Below, one piece after another: positions 21,405 to 32,150 of a DNA stretch of 64,000 nt. The DNA comes from Heliocidaris erythrogramma (taxonomy: Eukaryota > Echinodermata > Echinoidea > Camarodonta > Echinometridae): positions 31,076,534 to 31,140,533 of the forward strand of contig CM046858.1 in NCBI GenBank assembly GCA_025617745.1. Reading direction: 5' to 3'. Made by a program: the position numbers and the translations under genes. How positions within the stretch are numbered: position 1 is the first letter of the stretch; every line of letters starts with the position of its first letter. A model generated the notes under the pieces. That model saw nothing but the letters and a program-made list of their open reading frames with translations, did not search any database and was not told the origin of the DNA.

Positions 21405-21630
21405 AGCCCCGTTCATATACGCGAATACCGCAATATTGCCGATGCACATCGGTAAGCAGTTTCTCAAGACCATCGAAAACCCCCGTTCATATACACTGAA
21501 AATACCGCAATATTGCGGTATTGGATTCGAGGCGTATATGAACGGTTGCCCACGATAATGCGGTATTCTAGCTTGAACACATCGTACAACGCATTGTTGT
21601 TACCCACAATGCTAGAGGATTTGAAGCAAA

Positions 21631-21927
21631 ATGATGGGCGGTGATCAAGGATTTGCGTATCAAGTTATTCTTTTGCTTTGGAGGTATGATCAATTTCAAC
21701 GTGAAATGATCATTAACAGAATAAATACGATACCGTCACTAATGGAGAGGATTCGGAGGGGCAGGGCAGTTTTTGAAGAGGGAAAGAGGAGGAGATATCG
21801 CTACTTTCTCCAGGCTCGACTGGCTCGTCATCGGTGTGTTCAGAGTCATGCTGCTGGAAATTGCAATGGGCCTTGCCCCCGGTCTGTTCCCCCAAACTGC
21901 CTCACACAAAGTGGAAAAATGGCATAG
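21631..21927 (+). CDS. Possible Harbinger transposase N-terminal fragment
   Basis: The 98-codon frame starts MMGGDQGF and has a basic segment, EEGKRRRYRYFLQARLARH, at about residues 50-68. I associate Arg-rich RRRYRY-type segments with the start of PIF/Harbinger transposases, but no catalytic domain follows. Placement inside the Harbinger termini, converging on the Myb-like gene, supports the call. The last third of the frame is probably not coding. Confidence 0.35.
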   Translation: MMGGDQGFAYQVILLLWRYDQFQREMIINRINTIPSLMERIRRGRAVFEEGKRRRYRYFLQARLARHRCVQSHAAGNCNGPCPRSVPPNCLTQSGKMA

Positions 21928-21959
21928 ATTTCCGACCTCGCCCACTCCGGTTGTTGTGG

Positions 21960-22148
21960 TCAATGACACTTGTGTATTGTTTTTTTCAGAAGCTTGAGCT
22001 TGCTTATTATTTGCTTTTTCGTGCGATGCACCCCATGATCATGCAGCATCTCGCAGACCCACCCGTCGATCTGGAGACAAATTTCTTCTTCGCCACGGAC
22101 TAGAAGCAGCTCCTTTAATTCGTGTTCTTTCCAGTTACCTTCCGACAT
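21960..22148 (-). CDS. Myb/SANT-like DNA-binding protein of a Harbinger element
   Basis: The 62-residue frame reads GNWKEHELKELLLVRGEEE, then a short linker, then DHGVHRTKKQIISKLKLLKK. Trp and spaced Leu in helix 1, followed by RTKxQ-x-KLK-LKK in the recognition helix, fit the Myb/SANT-like (MADF/Myb_DNA-bind) domain that PIF/Harbinger elements encode beside the transposase to bind their ends and aid nuclear import. It ends abruptly at 21960, so it is a fragment of the usual length or only its first exon. The start ATG 22148 lies 27 bp from the insertion at 22175. Confidence 0.6.
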   Translation of the reverse strand: MSEGNWKEHELKELLLVRGEEEICLQIDGWVCEMLHDHGVHRTKKQIISKLKLLKKTIHKCH

Positions 22149-22739
22149 GGTTGTTGATTAGATATCAAAACAAACAAGAGCCCCAGGGGGCACGACGCTC
22201 ACCTGAGGTGGATCAATTCACATCTGGTGCATGTTCTCTCTAGCACCACCAGGAGATATGTTAGAAATTGAAACAACTAGGAGGATGTACATGAGATGAT
22301 GTTAGAAATTAACATAATTCCCCCCCCCCCCCCCCCCCCACCCCATGGTCTACAATGTCATGTATTATTTGAATCTCCTACATCTAAGGATGATTCCCAC
22401 CAAGTGTGGTTGAATCATACAACAAATCATGGAAAGAATGTACATTTCCCCTCCTGCATATTAACCTCGCCTTCGCAGGACCCCTATGGGGTCACCCTGA
22501 GAATGTCATGAACAACTTTTTTTATTCATCTTCAAGATTTATATAACACACAAAATATCTAGATAAACTTCTGGATCTGGAGAAGAAGAATATTTGAAAT
22601 TTATTTTTTTTTGACTGATCATTCCTTTTCCCTGGCAGCACATCTCCCCCAGTATGTTACCCACATATAGGACCATCCATTATAGTAATGTCATGAAGAA
22701 CTTTTCTACATTTTGAATCTGGAAAAGAAACAGAAGATT

Positions 22740-23337
22740 GAAATTTTAATTTTTGACACTTGGGGGCCCTCCCCCTGGGCCCCCTGGGGGCCACATGTAC
22801 CATTTTAGCAACTTTGGATCCCCTACCCCTAAGGATGATTCCTACCAAGTTTGGTTGAATTCCGATCATGTGTTTTGGAGAAGATCAGAATGTACATTTT
22901 GCCTGGCAGCGCCAGCTCCCCCCCCCCCCCCCCCCCCTCCAGTATGTTACCCCCACAGGGCCCCTATAGGGCCACTCAGAGAAATTTCATGAACAACATT
23001 CATTCTTCATCTATAGAGGTATCTTCATACACAATACCAAGTCTGAGCTATACCTGGTTCTGGAGAAGAAGAAGTCTGAAATTTACATAGCTTTTACAAT
23101 TGGGGGCCTTCCCCGTGGGCTCCCCTGGGGGCCACATGTACCATTTTAGCAACTTTGGGTCCCCTACCCCTAAGGATGATTCCTACCAAGTTTGGTTGAA
23201 TTCCGACCATGTGTTTTGGAGAAGAAGATCAGAATGTACATTTTGCCTGGCAGCGCCCCCCCCCCCCCCCCCTCCAGTAAGTTACCCCCACAGGGCCCCT
23301 ATAGGGCCACTCAGAGAAATTTCATGAACAACATTCA
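22740..23337. repeat. 350-bp tandem units with C runs
   Basis: Two adjacent units begin with GGGGCC(C/T)TCCCC near 22762 and 23102, each with GGCCACATGTACC, AAGGATGATTCCTACC and a C14-C18 run. A third unit continues across the insertion at 34419-34700. Confidence 0.8.
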
Positions 23338-23632
23338 CATACCTGCCAACATTGGAAAGTAAAAAAACTGAGTCATGCGAGCGCGGCATCTGCAGCGTCT
23401 CGCAACTGGGGGTCCAAGTGCCGCGCCATGGCAGAGGTTCAGAAGGTAGACATGGTAATGTCCCCCTAAAGGTCCTGCATTATAAGCTCTGTGAAGTGCA
23501 CTATTAGGTATACTGTAAACTGTATGGTTACAATAATTTATGGCAAGCAAATGAATCATCAAAAATACTTGCTTGATGGTCAATGTACTTGTTTCTAAAG
23601 ATACAATATATTACCAGGAGATTGAAGGTTTC

Positions 23633-23764
23633 TGTTACGATATGCGATACTGTGTATCGGTATCAGTCTACTTCGATTAAACATGTCTACCAACTAACTA
23701 GCCTGTCTGCAAACTGTCGTCATTATACTGCGTACCTAGATAAACCAAGGCCTCTAACATGACA
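23633..23764 (+). repeat. 5' LTR of the gypsy element
   Basis: 132 bp starting TGTTACGATATGCG and ending CTCTAACATGACA. It differs from the 3' LTR only at its seventh base (G against T) and at one A/G position about 33 bases in. Confidence 0.92.
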
Positions 23765-23781
23765 TGGTGGCAGCGTCGGGA
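23765..23781 (+). promoter_or_regulatory. Primer-binding site
   Basis: TGGTGGCAGCGTCGGG lies directly after the 5' LTR; TGG matches the CCA end of a tRNA. The exact tRNA was not assigned. Confidence 0.65.
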
Positions 23782-24537
23782 TCTTCGTTAAATCCATAAC
23801 ACGTCTTGATCTAGTTCACGACAGCGAACAAATGCCAGAAACCCGAATTTTCGCGAAAAATAGTTCAGTAGTGCAGCATCATTCCGTAGTCGATGTGTAG
23901 TGCACAGTCGCATGTACACAGGCTCCATAGCCATAGCCATAGCCAGGCATATACCGCACCGTGGTAGTGCCACAGCGCTAGCGTTGTCACAACTGGCGTG
24001 CCATAGCCAGCATAGCTGCATGTATGGAAAGCCCCTCACCGAGGGAAAATCGCGAAAAGGTTTTGAGCTTGCACTTATCGATGCACCAACTGGACCAAGG
24101 TTTGAGAATTGAATCAATCTTCTCGATTATCTACACGTACCTGTGTTGTGTGTATTACGATGAGTGTATGCCTAGTTTAATATAGCCTTAGCTAAATAAA
24201 CTCAAAAGGAGTGAAATCGACTCAAGTTGCATTAAGCCATTATAACTGTGCTCAAACATTGGCACAGGGGTCTGCACTAAAATAAGTTAAAGTAAAATCA
24301 GAAGTGTGAGCATTTAACCCTCTTATCTGGTGTGTGAGGACTGAGTGAGAGTGATCAACATTTCCACTGCATGAGACACCTAATGACATTCTCATATGCG
24401 TGAGAGAGTACACGGGTATAAGTGTACGAATTGTCAACACCAGCCTGTAAGGACTGTTCACACGTTATAAACACGCACAAGATCTACACTCACTCGTATA
24501 ATCTGTCGTTATCAATACGTACACGCGAACATACACA
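23782..24537 (+). other. Gypsy 5' leader
   Basis: About 750 bp between the PBS and the first gag ATG, without a conserved frame. A CCATAG repeat (23926-23946) is visible. Confidence 0.5.
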
Positions 24538-25078
24538 ATGAGTATGGTGAAATACCCAGAGATGAACGGAGGCTACAGACCTGCCCGAAGAGTTCAAACT
24601 GTTCAAGCAAAGAATGGAACTTGTGTTAGTAGACCAAGATGTAACTAATGATAAGAAAAAGGCTATCAAAATCAAGATTGCTGTAGGCAATGAAGGCTTG
24701 TGCAGGATCAATGCGTCGGGGCTCTCTGAGACCGACAAAGACAAACCGCAAGAACTGTGGAAACTGCTAGAAGCACAGTTGAAGGTTAACATCAATTTTA
24801 TACACCGCTTAGAGCTGATGCGGTATCGCCAGAAAAAAGATGAGAATATCGATGGATTCGTTACTCGATGTAGAGATAAGGCAAAGAATTACGATTTCGA
24901 AGATACCGAAATTGACGAGCGGATCATGGAGCTAGTGATCGCTTCAACGCCTATCGTAGAATTTCAGAAATCCTTGTTGGATCAGCCAAAGGGATACAAA
25001 GTCGAGGCAATCTTAGTTGAGGGTCGCAAGTATGAGGCAGTTGCGGCAAGCAGACAAAGCAGAAATGCTCGATCCTAA
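24538..25078 (+). pseudogene. Gypsy gag, frame-disrupted
   Basis: The ATG at 24538 (MSMVKYPEMNG) is in one frame; after about 24570 the Gag-like sequence (LPEEFKLFKQRMELV, later LELMRYRQKKDENIDGFVTR) continues in the next frame to a stop at 25076-25078. FVTR-x-R followed by an acidic stretch is typical of Mag-type capsid domains. The zinc knuckles are not in this frame but at the start of the pol frame. It lacks a single open frame, so a one-base change near 24570 has probably inactivated it. Confidence 0.75.
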
Positions 25079-28000
25079 AGAAAATGTCGATGCATTTAAG
25101 CGTAACGAAGGACGAAGGACTTGTGGGAACTGCGGACGTACCCACAAACCTCGTCAGTGCCCTGCATACAAAGATGTGTGCCGTGCTTGTGGCACAAAGG
25201 GCCATTGGGCCAAGGTCTGTCGGAAAAAACAAGGCGACCGTAGTCGTAAATCAGATGACCGCAAATCTGATGACCGCAAACCAAAACAAGGAAACAGGAC
25301 ACGGTCAAAATCGAAAAGTCGAAAAAGTAAACCAGGAAGCGAAATGGACACTAGACATGATACTAGCACAGATCATGATCAACCCACAGTCAGTGCATCA
25401 AATTTCGCACAATTCGACACCATAAACACAAACGGACCACACACAGTCGTCAACTCAGAGGGTACAGTAGCTTATGCAAACATTGACATCATATGCCCAC
25501 AGAGGACAGGACAGCATAAACTATACCTGAAGATAGATTCAGGAGCAAGCGCTAATACCATAACAGTGCGTACAGTCAAAAACATATATGGTGACAAGTG
25601 GCAATCGGTAGTAAAACCTACACCAGTAAAGCTCGTAGCTTACGGGGAAGTACCAATACCATGCAGGGGTACAATAGACATAAAATGCAGATACAAGAAT
25701 CCACAGTGGTCTACACATACATTCTATGTAGCAGATGTCAAGGGGCCAGCAATCCTAGGGTTGTTAACATGTACTGATCTTGGGATTATCACAATCCACG
25801 AGATGCACAAAGACACATCCACACATCAAACACCTACACCTACACCAATCAACAGTGTTAGTGATCTCAAACGACAATACCCAGGGCAGTTTGATGCCAT
25901 AGGAAGCTTTCGCGGGAAAGCACTGCTGATGACCATAGATGCACCTAGAAAGTGCAGTGGGCACCTGAAAGACAGGATCAAGGCCGAACTTGATAACATG
26001 GAAAAGCAGGGGGTCATCAGAAAAATGAACCACACAGACTGGTGTAGTTCGATGACCACTGCTGTGAAGAAAGATGGGTCAATACGGATATGTCTTGACC
26101 CCAGAAGGTTGAATGATGCATTAAAGAGATGTCCTCATAAAGTTCCAACCTTGGAAGAAATCCAACCCATCTTCGCAGGAGCGCAATACTTCTCCAAGCT
26201 AGATGCGAAGGCTGGATACTGGTCAGTGCACCTAGCAGAGGAATGCCAAGACCTGACTACTTCCAGAACACCATTCGGAAGATACTGTTTCCAACGATTA
26301 CCCTTCGGCTTATGCACAAGCCAAGATATCTTCCAGCAGCACATGGATAGGATCGTCCAGAATGTGCCTGGCTGTGTATGTATCGCAGATGACATTGCGA
26401 TTGTTGGAAGAACAGAGGAGGAACACGACAAGAATCTCCAATTGCTCATGGAAGCAGCAAAGCAGGAAGGCCTCGTGCTCAACAGCTCCAAGTGTACAAT
26501 CAAGAAAGAAGCTATCAACTTCTTTGGATCTAAGTACACAAGATCTGGAATATACCCAGATCCTAGCAAGGTCGAAGCCATCAGCACAATGCCTTCACCC
26601 AAGGACAAGGAGGATGTCCAGAGATGTCTAGGACTATTCACGTACCTAGCAGCATACATTCCCAACCTCTCAGAGAAGTCAGCCCCACTTCATGAACTCC
26701 TTCACAAGGAAATTCCCTTCATCTGGGACGAGGATCACGAACATGCCCTAAACAGCATGAAAAAAGCAATCTCATTGGGTGCATGCCTGCAATTCTATGA
26801 CCCGAGGAAAGAGACAACCCTCGAGGTCGACGCGTCCATGAAAGGACTGGGAGCATGCCTGCTCCAAGATGGCAAACCCATAGCTTTTGCTTCCAAGAGT
26901 CTCTCCAATGCGCAGTCCAACTACTCAAACATAGAAAGGGAAACCTTAGCCCTAGTGTTTGGTATCACCCGGTTTCATACTTACCTGTTCGGGAAAGAAT
27001 TCACTGTGATATCTGACCACAGACCATTGGAGATGATTTGGAAGAAACCTTTGCGAAACGCACCACCCCGTCTACAAAGACTACTGATCAAGGTACAAGA
27101 ATACAGGTGCCAAGTCAAGTACCGACCCGGGAAAGAAATGATTCTTTCAGACACCTTGAGTCGCCTTCCCAACCCCAAGGAAACACGTGATATTCCACTG
27201 GACATCAGAGTGGAAGCCATCTGCTCTGAAGTAGAGGACTCCCACGAAATTGACCTGATCTTCTTCGGACAACACAAAAGGGCAGAACTCCAGAAGGAAA
27301 CGTCAAGTGACCCTGTTCTTAGGTCATTGTGGCAGATAGTCACCCAGGGCTGGCCTGAGACAGTCAAGGAGTTGCCGACATCACTAAGACAATTCTGGTC
27401 TTACAGAGAAGAGATTGGCGTGTCACACGGAGTACTCTTCAAAGGAAGTCAAGTGATCATACCAAAGACACTTAGGGAAGATATCCTTACACAACTTCAC
27501 CTTGGGCACATGGGAATTGAGAGCACACAGCGACTGGCTCGTGAGACAGTGTTCTGGCCAAACATCAACAAAGACATTGAACGTATCACAAAGCAATGTG
27601 ATGCATGCCAGGAACACCAAGCAAGGCAACAGAAAGAGCCGTTGCTTCCCCATGATGTACCTCCAGCACCATGGACTAGACTAGGAACAGACTTGTTCAT
27701 GCTTAACAGACAAGAGTACCTGCTCGTCACCGACTACTACTCCAAATATCCGGTAGTCTATAAGCTGACTGATACATCAAGTGCAGCAGTAGCAAACGTG
27801 ATGAGTGGGATCTTCAGTCTATTTGGTCCACCAGCGGAGATCGTATCAGACAACGGTCCACAATTCGTAGGAAAGCCATTCCAGGACATGTGCAAGAAGT
27901 GGTCCATTAAACACACCACCTCTTCTCCGCACTATCCAAGATCAAACGGACTAGCTGAGAGAATGGTTCGTACTGTCAAGAACCTATTGACAAAGTGTTC

Positions 28001-28583
28001 ACAAACTGGCCAAGACAGTCAACTGGCTATGTTGCATCTGAGAGCAACACCTGTGGACAGCCACATGAAATCACCTGCAGAGCTATTGTTTGGAAGACCG
28101 ATCAGAACAACACTCCCAAGTCATCATCTTTCAAGAGAATCCACCATCACTGATCATCTCTTGAATCGTCAAAACAAGATGAAGGAAACGCATGATCGAC
28201 ATGCAGGTTCAGATCTTCCACCACTCCATGTAGGACAGCCAGTCAGAGTCCTATACCCCAAAGATCATACTTGGATACCAGCCAAAGTATCCAAAATCTG
28301 CGAAGAACCTCGGTCGTATGAAGTATCGACACCCAACGGAGGAATCCTGAGACGGAACCGATCTCACCTGAGAGAAATTCCACCAGCATACCCAACTCCA
28401 AAGCGTGTAAGGTTCGACGAAGACCACACCACGTCAACCCAACCAGATACACCACGACACCAAGCGACTTCATCATCAGAGACTCAGACCAATCAAACTC
28501 TAAACCCAGCGACAAACTCGCAAACCACTACCAGATCCGGTCGCAACATTCGGAAACCAGCGAGATATATGTTTGAAGATTGA
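25017..28583 (+). CDS. pol: Gypsy Pol (NC knuckles, protease, RT, RNase H, integrase)
   Basis: One open frame of 1188 codons counted from the first Met. Residues 36-68 hold two CCHC-type knuckles (CGNCGRTHKPRQC, CRACGTKGHWAKVC). Protease DSGA is at about 174. RT has SKLDAKAGYWSV (400), LPFGL and IADD (456-459). RNase H spans 603-670 with D605, E640 and D667. Integrase has an HHCC finger (829-864) and D892, D945 and E981 with 35 residues between the last two, then a basic C-terminal domain. RT and integrase look like the Mag clade that includes sea urchin SURL. It overlaps the end of gag in the +1 frame, so expression would need +1 frameshifting or the shift is a mutation. Confidence 0.93.
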   Translation: MRVASMRQLRQADKAEMLDPKENVDAFKRNEGRRTCGNCGRTHKPRQCPAYKDVCRACGTKGHWAKVCRKKQGDRSRKSDDRKSDDRKPKQGNRTRSKSKSRKSKPGSEMDTRHDTSTDHDQPTVSASNFAQFDTINTNGPHTVVNSEGTVAYANIDIICPQRTGQHKLYLKIDSGASANTITVRTVKNIYGDKWQSVVKPTPVKLVAYGEVPIPCRGTIDIKCRYKNPQWSTHTFYVADVKGPAILGLLTCTDLGIITIHEMHKDTSTHQTPTPTPINSVSDLKRQYPGQFDAIGSFRGKALLMTIDAPRKCSGHLKDRIKAELDNMEKQGVIRKMNHTDWCSSMTTAVKKDGSIRICLDPRRLNDALKRCPHKVPTLEEIQPIFAGAQYFSKLDAKAGYWSVHLAEECQDLTTSRTPFGRYCFQRLPFGLCTSQDIFQQHMDRIVQNVPGCVCIADDIAIVGRTEEEHDKNLQLLMEAAKQEGLVLNSSKCTIKKEAINFFGSKYTRSGIYPDPSKVEAISTMPSPKDKEDVQRCLGLFTYLAAYIPNLSEKSAPLHELLHKEIPFIWDEDHEHALNSMKKAISLGACLQFYDPRKETTLEVDASMKGLGACLLQDGKPIAFASKSLSNAQSNYSNIERETLALVFGITRFHTYLFGKEFTVISDHRPLEMIWKKPLRNAPPRLQRLLIKVQEYRCQVKYRPGKEMILSDTLSRLPNPKETRDIPLDIRVEAICSEVEDSHEIDLIFFGQHKRAELQKETSSDPVLRSLWQIVTQGWPETVKELPTSLRQFWSYREEIGVSHGVLFKGSQVIIPKTLREDILTQLHLGHMGIESTQRLARETVFWPNINKDIERITKQCDACQEHQARQQKEPLLPHDVPPAPWTRLGTDLFMLNRQEYLLVTDYYSKYPVVYKLTDTSSAAVANVMSGIFSLFGPPAEIVSDNGPQFVGKPFQDMCKKWSIKHTTSSPHYPRSNGLAERMVRTVKNLLTKCSQTGQDSQLAMLHLRATPVDSHMKSPAELLFGRPIRTTLPSHHLSRESTITDHLLNRQNKMKETHDRHAGSDLPPLHVGQPVRVLYPKDHTWIPAKVSKICEEPRSYEVSTPNGGILRRNRSHLREIPPAYPTPKRVRFDEDHTTSTQPDTPRHQATSSSETQTNQTLNPATNSQTTTRSGRNIRKPARYMFED

Positions 28584-28970
28584 AAACGAACTCTCAAAGC
28601 TAAGAAGAGAGAAGACAGAAGATATAAAGAACGCTGAAGACAAGTAGTTTAAAGTAGTCTAAGAAGTTTATTGTTCATAATGCATGTATAGTCATAGAAC
28701 AGCATTATAACCATTTGTTGTATATATACAGGAAAACCAAGAATCGGATGCTAGCCGAAACATTTGTTTTGCTTGGAAGTAATTTCACAGATGAAATCTG
28801 GCCATATCAAAATTATATTCAGTTTCACATGAGAGGAAAAGTTATATGTGAATTTGAAAGTACAATGACTCATACACTTAAACAGTGAGTTGTACCAATT
28901 CGTTCTAATCCAAAATGAATCTTATCAAACAACAGAATATTTTATTTTGTCAACCTCATTGAGAAAAGCT
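28584..28970 (+). other. Gypsy 3' untranslated part before the DIRS insertion
   Basis: AT-rich, no frame. It resumes after the DIRS copy at 31487 and ends in the purine tract before the 3' LTR. Confidence 0.6.
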
Positions 28971-29214
28971 AATTTGTAAAATCAGCACTGATTTTCTGAT
29001 TTACTATATAAATCTATATACCTACCTATTATGCCAGTAGTCTTGACTACGGGACCCCTTCGAGAATTTAACACAAATGAGTCACAATATTGTGCGCACC
29101 CCCCGTAATCCTATTGTCCCCTTCGCCACTCACGCGCGTCAACACGCTACGGCCATCTTCCTCTTTTGCGAGCAACCCCAAGTAGAAACATGTTGCTTGC
29201 AAGGTGAGGGGAAG

Positions 29215-29320
29215 GAGGGAGGGTCATAGGTAGGTATATAGATTTATATAGTAAATAAGAAAATCAGTGCTGATTTTACAAATTTACTGCAATAAATCAT
29301 ATATACCTACCTATTATGCC
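29215..29320. repeat. DIRS internal complementary region (copy A)
   Basis: TAGGTAGGTATATAGATTTA to GTGCTGATTTTAC is complementary to the left end (28975-29030), and AATTTACTGCAATAAATCAT is complementary to the right end (31466-31486). Joined, they mirror the closed-circle junction used in DIRS replication. Confidence 0.8.
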
Positions 29321-29375
29321 AGACCAGCGCCAACTCAAAGACTGGGAGGCATGTTTCAAGCAGAAGGGAATAGGA

Positions 29376-30423
29376 TTACACCGAAGAATACAAAGAAGAC
29401 ACAGCGGCCTTCAAGGTGGCTGACACAAACATAGCCTCACCTGCGGGAACATCCCTAAGGTAGCAAGAAATGAAGGAACTGGGCGAACGCCAATAAGCAG
29501 CCTTCAAAATATCATCAAGCGCCACACCTTGAAACAGAGCCCAAGAAGTGCAGACACTACGAGTGTCATGAGCACGAGGCTTACTGTCGGAAAAAAGAGT
29601 CCCTGTGCCAGCAGCCCTAATAGCCTTGACAATCCATCTAGAAATGGAATGAAGAGAAGCAGGAGAAAAAGGCTCTCTAGTGATCAGGAACAACTGATCA
29701 TCCTTACGATAAGACTTAGTCTTATCAATATACCATTTGAGAGCCCTAACAGGACACCAAACTTTGTCCTCGCGCACAGACGAAAACCCAGAAAGCGGAC
29801 AAAGAAAAATCTCAACAGGGCCAGAGGCAGCTGTCTGATTCTTGGCAATAAAAGAAGCCTTAGGAATCAATCTAACGCCTTTTCTCTCCCAGCAAACATG
29901 ACCAGGAGTAAGGCAGAGAGCATGAAGAGTACTGCGCCTCTGCCCAGAGGCAATAGCTACCAAAAAGAGCGTCTTAACCGTAAGATGATGAAGCGAGCTT
30001 CACCTAACGGTTCGAAAGGAGGTTTCGCCAAGGCCTCCAGGACCTTAGGCAGACTCCAAGACGGCACTAACCTAGAACAAGGAGGTCGCTTCAGAAAGAA
30101 CGACAGAATCAAACCACTTAACAGCGGGGAATTGGAAATCCCCGAACCATCTGAGAAACCCGAATGAATGGCCCCGATCGCCGAACGGTAGCCTCGGATA
30201 GTAGAGATGGATCTCCCTTTGTCAAATAGCGAGATTAGAAAATCCGCAATTGAACCAATAGGAGCCTATAAGGGGTTTGATTTCGCTCTTTACGCCAAAG
30301 GAAAAAGACCGAAAGACGGGAATTATAAATTTCCCTAGTAGAAACTCTACGACTGGACAATAAAAATTCCGCGGCTCCATCACAGAGACCCGACTGTCTT
30401 GCAGATTCCCCGACAGGGGCCAA
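29376..30423 (-). pseudogene. DIRS tyrosine recombinase (copy A), frameshifted
   Basis: The C-terminal catalytic half is open from 29963 to 29376: Arg in SGQRRSTLHAL, then HDTR, then WRSPSSFISCYLRD with the nucleophile Tyr. The N-terminal half (SSRRVSTREIYNS near 30340) lies in another frame. One base is missing at about 29994 (GCGAGCTTC against GCGAAGCTTC in copy B), and another shift occurs near 30270. The enzyme would join and resolve DNA circles in DIRS replication; this copy cannot make it whole. Confidence 0.85.
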
Positions 30424-30718
30424 GCAGTCAAATGAAGGGACTCTGGATTGTGGTGAAGAATCCCCGAGAGGGGCTGCAACACCAGATCCACTCTTAACGG
30501 AAGAAGGAACGGTTGAGCCGCCAGAAGGCTCATTAGCTCCGGAACCAACTCCTCCTGGGCCAAAAGGGAGCTATCACAAGCACCCGAGCCCGATTATTCC
30601 CTGATCTTCCGCTAACGGATTTAAGCGAGTGAACGCTACCGTGCGGGAAACACACCACTAGAACCTGACGCCACCCACCCCGAAGCCACGGGCATCGGAG
30701 TTGACGTCCCAAGCTCAG

Positions 30719-30922
30719 TTAACGCCACCCGCCCGAAGCCGCAAGCTCTGAGACTGGCAAACTCTGCAGGGAAACACCACTAGGCAACTTACCTGCAGCC
30801 CTCCTTCCTCCCCCATGTACCGAAGTACTCGGGAGAGTTCTGGAGGGCCGAGCCGTCTTGCTAGACGACTCTTCGGAAGAAGCAGGTCTCCGCGACCTAG
30901 CTGCTTCTTCTTCCGAATTCAT
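30719..30922 (-). pseudogene. DIRS gag N-terminal fragment (copy A)
   Basis: Starts MNSEEEAARSRRPASSEESS at ATG 30922 and is Ser/Arg-rich, nearly identical to the gag start of copy B at 45280. It stops soon after the deletion junction, so only the first 60-odd residues remain. Confidence 0.75.
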
Positions 30923-31299
30923 AACACTGCAATAAAACAGACAAATATACCAAAATACTTTGACTGAGTGCAGGTAATAATAATAATAAATTTGGAGATA
31001 CGCACAACAAATTTCACAGCAAATAACAAACACCGAACCCAAAGGCTCGGTGCCAAACGGAAACACCCATAAACACACAGATATAACTACGTGGGGCTAA
31101 CCGTAAAAGTGAAAAATAATTGCCAAGAAAAAGGAATCAAAATCCCTTTCAATCGGCAAAAGTGACTAACAAAACACAAGAGTACTATAATCTAGACGAA
31201 TATAAGTACCGAAAAGTGCTTTTACGATGCGAAAAAGCGCGCTGAAAAGATACAAAAAGACCTGATTTCAGGAGCTCCGTAACTCGACATCCTAACTCG

Positions 31300-31486
31300 T
31301 CGGGGGCGAGCAAGAAAGAGGAAGATGGCCGTAGCGTGTCGACGCGCGTGAGTGGCGAAGGGGACAATAGGATTACAGGGGGTGCGCACATTATTGTGAC
31401 TCATTTGTGTTAAATTCTCGAAGGGGTCCCGTAGTCAAGACTACTGGCATAATAGGTAGGTATATATGATTTATTGCAGTAAATTG
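31300..31486. repeat. Right inverted terminal repeat of DIRS copy A
   Basis: Complementary to 29032-29170 over most of its length, including the CTCACGCGCGTC and GGACCCCTTCGAG blocks. Confidence 0.8.
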
Positions 31487-31620
31487 TAAAGCAAATAACT
31501 ACAAATTTGCATCCTATCAAAAAGAAGAAAAATGATTGTTTTCAAAGCAATAAGTTTATACATGCAAGATCGTTAATCATTAATGACCGCCGATTCCCAA
31601 TCTTGACAGAGGAAGGGGGA

Positions 31621-31752
31621 TGTTACTATATGCGATACTGTGTATCGGTATCGGTCTACTTCGATTAAACATGTCTACCAACTAACTAGCCTGTCTGCAA
31701 ACTGTCGTCATTATACTGCGTACCTAGATAAACCAAGGCCTCTAACATGACA
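31621..31752 (+). repeat. 3' LTR of the gypsy element
   Basis: 132 bp, two differences from the 5' LTR. It follows a purine tract at 31609-31620 and is followed by the GTTTC duplication at 31753. Confidence 0.92.
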
Positions 31753-32150
31753 GTTTCATTTCTAAGTGGGGGGACTGAGACTCTGGATCAGGAGATGCAC
31801 CATAGTAGTTGTAGATTATACCTACAATTTACTTAGCTGAAGAACTGCAGAGATGCCAACCTCTCAACACAAAAAACAGACTGGTTGCCTTAAAAAATCA
31901 GATTTTCCACACAAAAATCAGATTTTCGCGAAAATGAATGTGACATGCATTATTAGCACACATGATGAAAATAAGGACCCCAAAGTGTTCACAGACATCT
32001 AATGAAAAAATTGTATTATAAGAAAAACATGAAAGTGTCTAAAAAAGAGACATTTCAAAAATTCAAATGTAAAAAACAAGACATTAAGGCTATTACAGGG
32101 CTTCACAAAAACTCTTTTGCCAGGGGACCTGCCCAACCCCAAGATCTTAA
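31753..32150. other. Body of the CATACCTGCCAAC element, no gene seen
   Basis: Near 31853 the sequence CAGAGATGCCAACCTCTC resembles the GCTGCCAAC-type left terminus, followed by AATCAGATTTTC repeats, but no matching right end was found. Confidence 0.4.

Larger units (their letters stand above)
28971..31486 (-). mobile_element. DIRS-type retroelement copy A, internally deleted
   Basis: Terminal repeats are inverted: TGCCAGTAGTCTTGACTACG near 29032 recurs complemented near 31450. An internal region (29215-29310) is the complement of the joined left and right ends (GATTTTACAAATTTACTGC), the circle-junction signature of DIRS. Compared with the copy at 38671 it retains the YR and methylase-like end and the start of gag but jumps from the RNase H side (30590) directly to gag (30600), so RT and RNase H are absent. 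No flanking duplication, as expected for tyrosine-recombinase integration. Confidence 0.85.
23633..31752 (+). mobile_element. Ty3/gypsy LTR retrotransposon (Mag/SURL-like), split by a DIRS copy
   Basis: Two 132-bp LTRs (TGTTAC to ATGACA) flank gag and pol, with GTTTC duplicated at 23628-23632 and 31753-31757. The LTRs differ at only two positions, so insertion is recent. A PBS follows the 5' LTR and a purine tract GAGGAAGGGGGA precedes the 3' LTR. Order is protease, RT, RNase H, integrase. The DIRS copy at 28971-31486 lies between the end of pol and the 3' LTR. Confidence 0.92.

Noticed and set aside
29529..30167. 212-codon + strand frame
   Set aside because: It is the antisense of the DIRS tyrosine recombinase, whose catalytic motifs are on the - strand.
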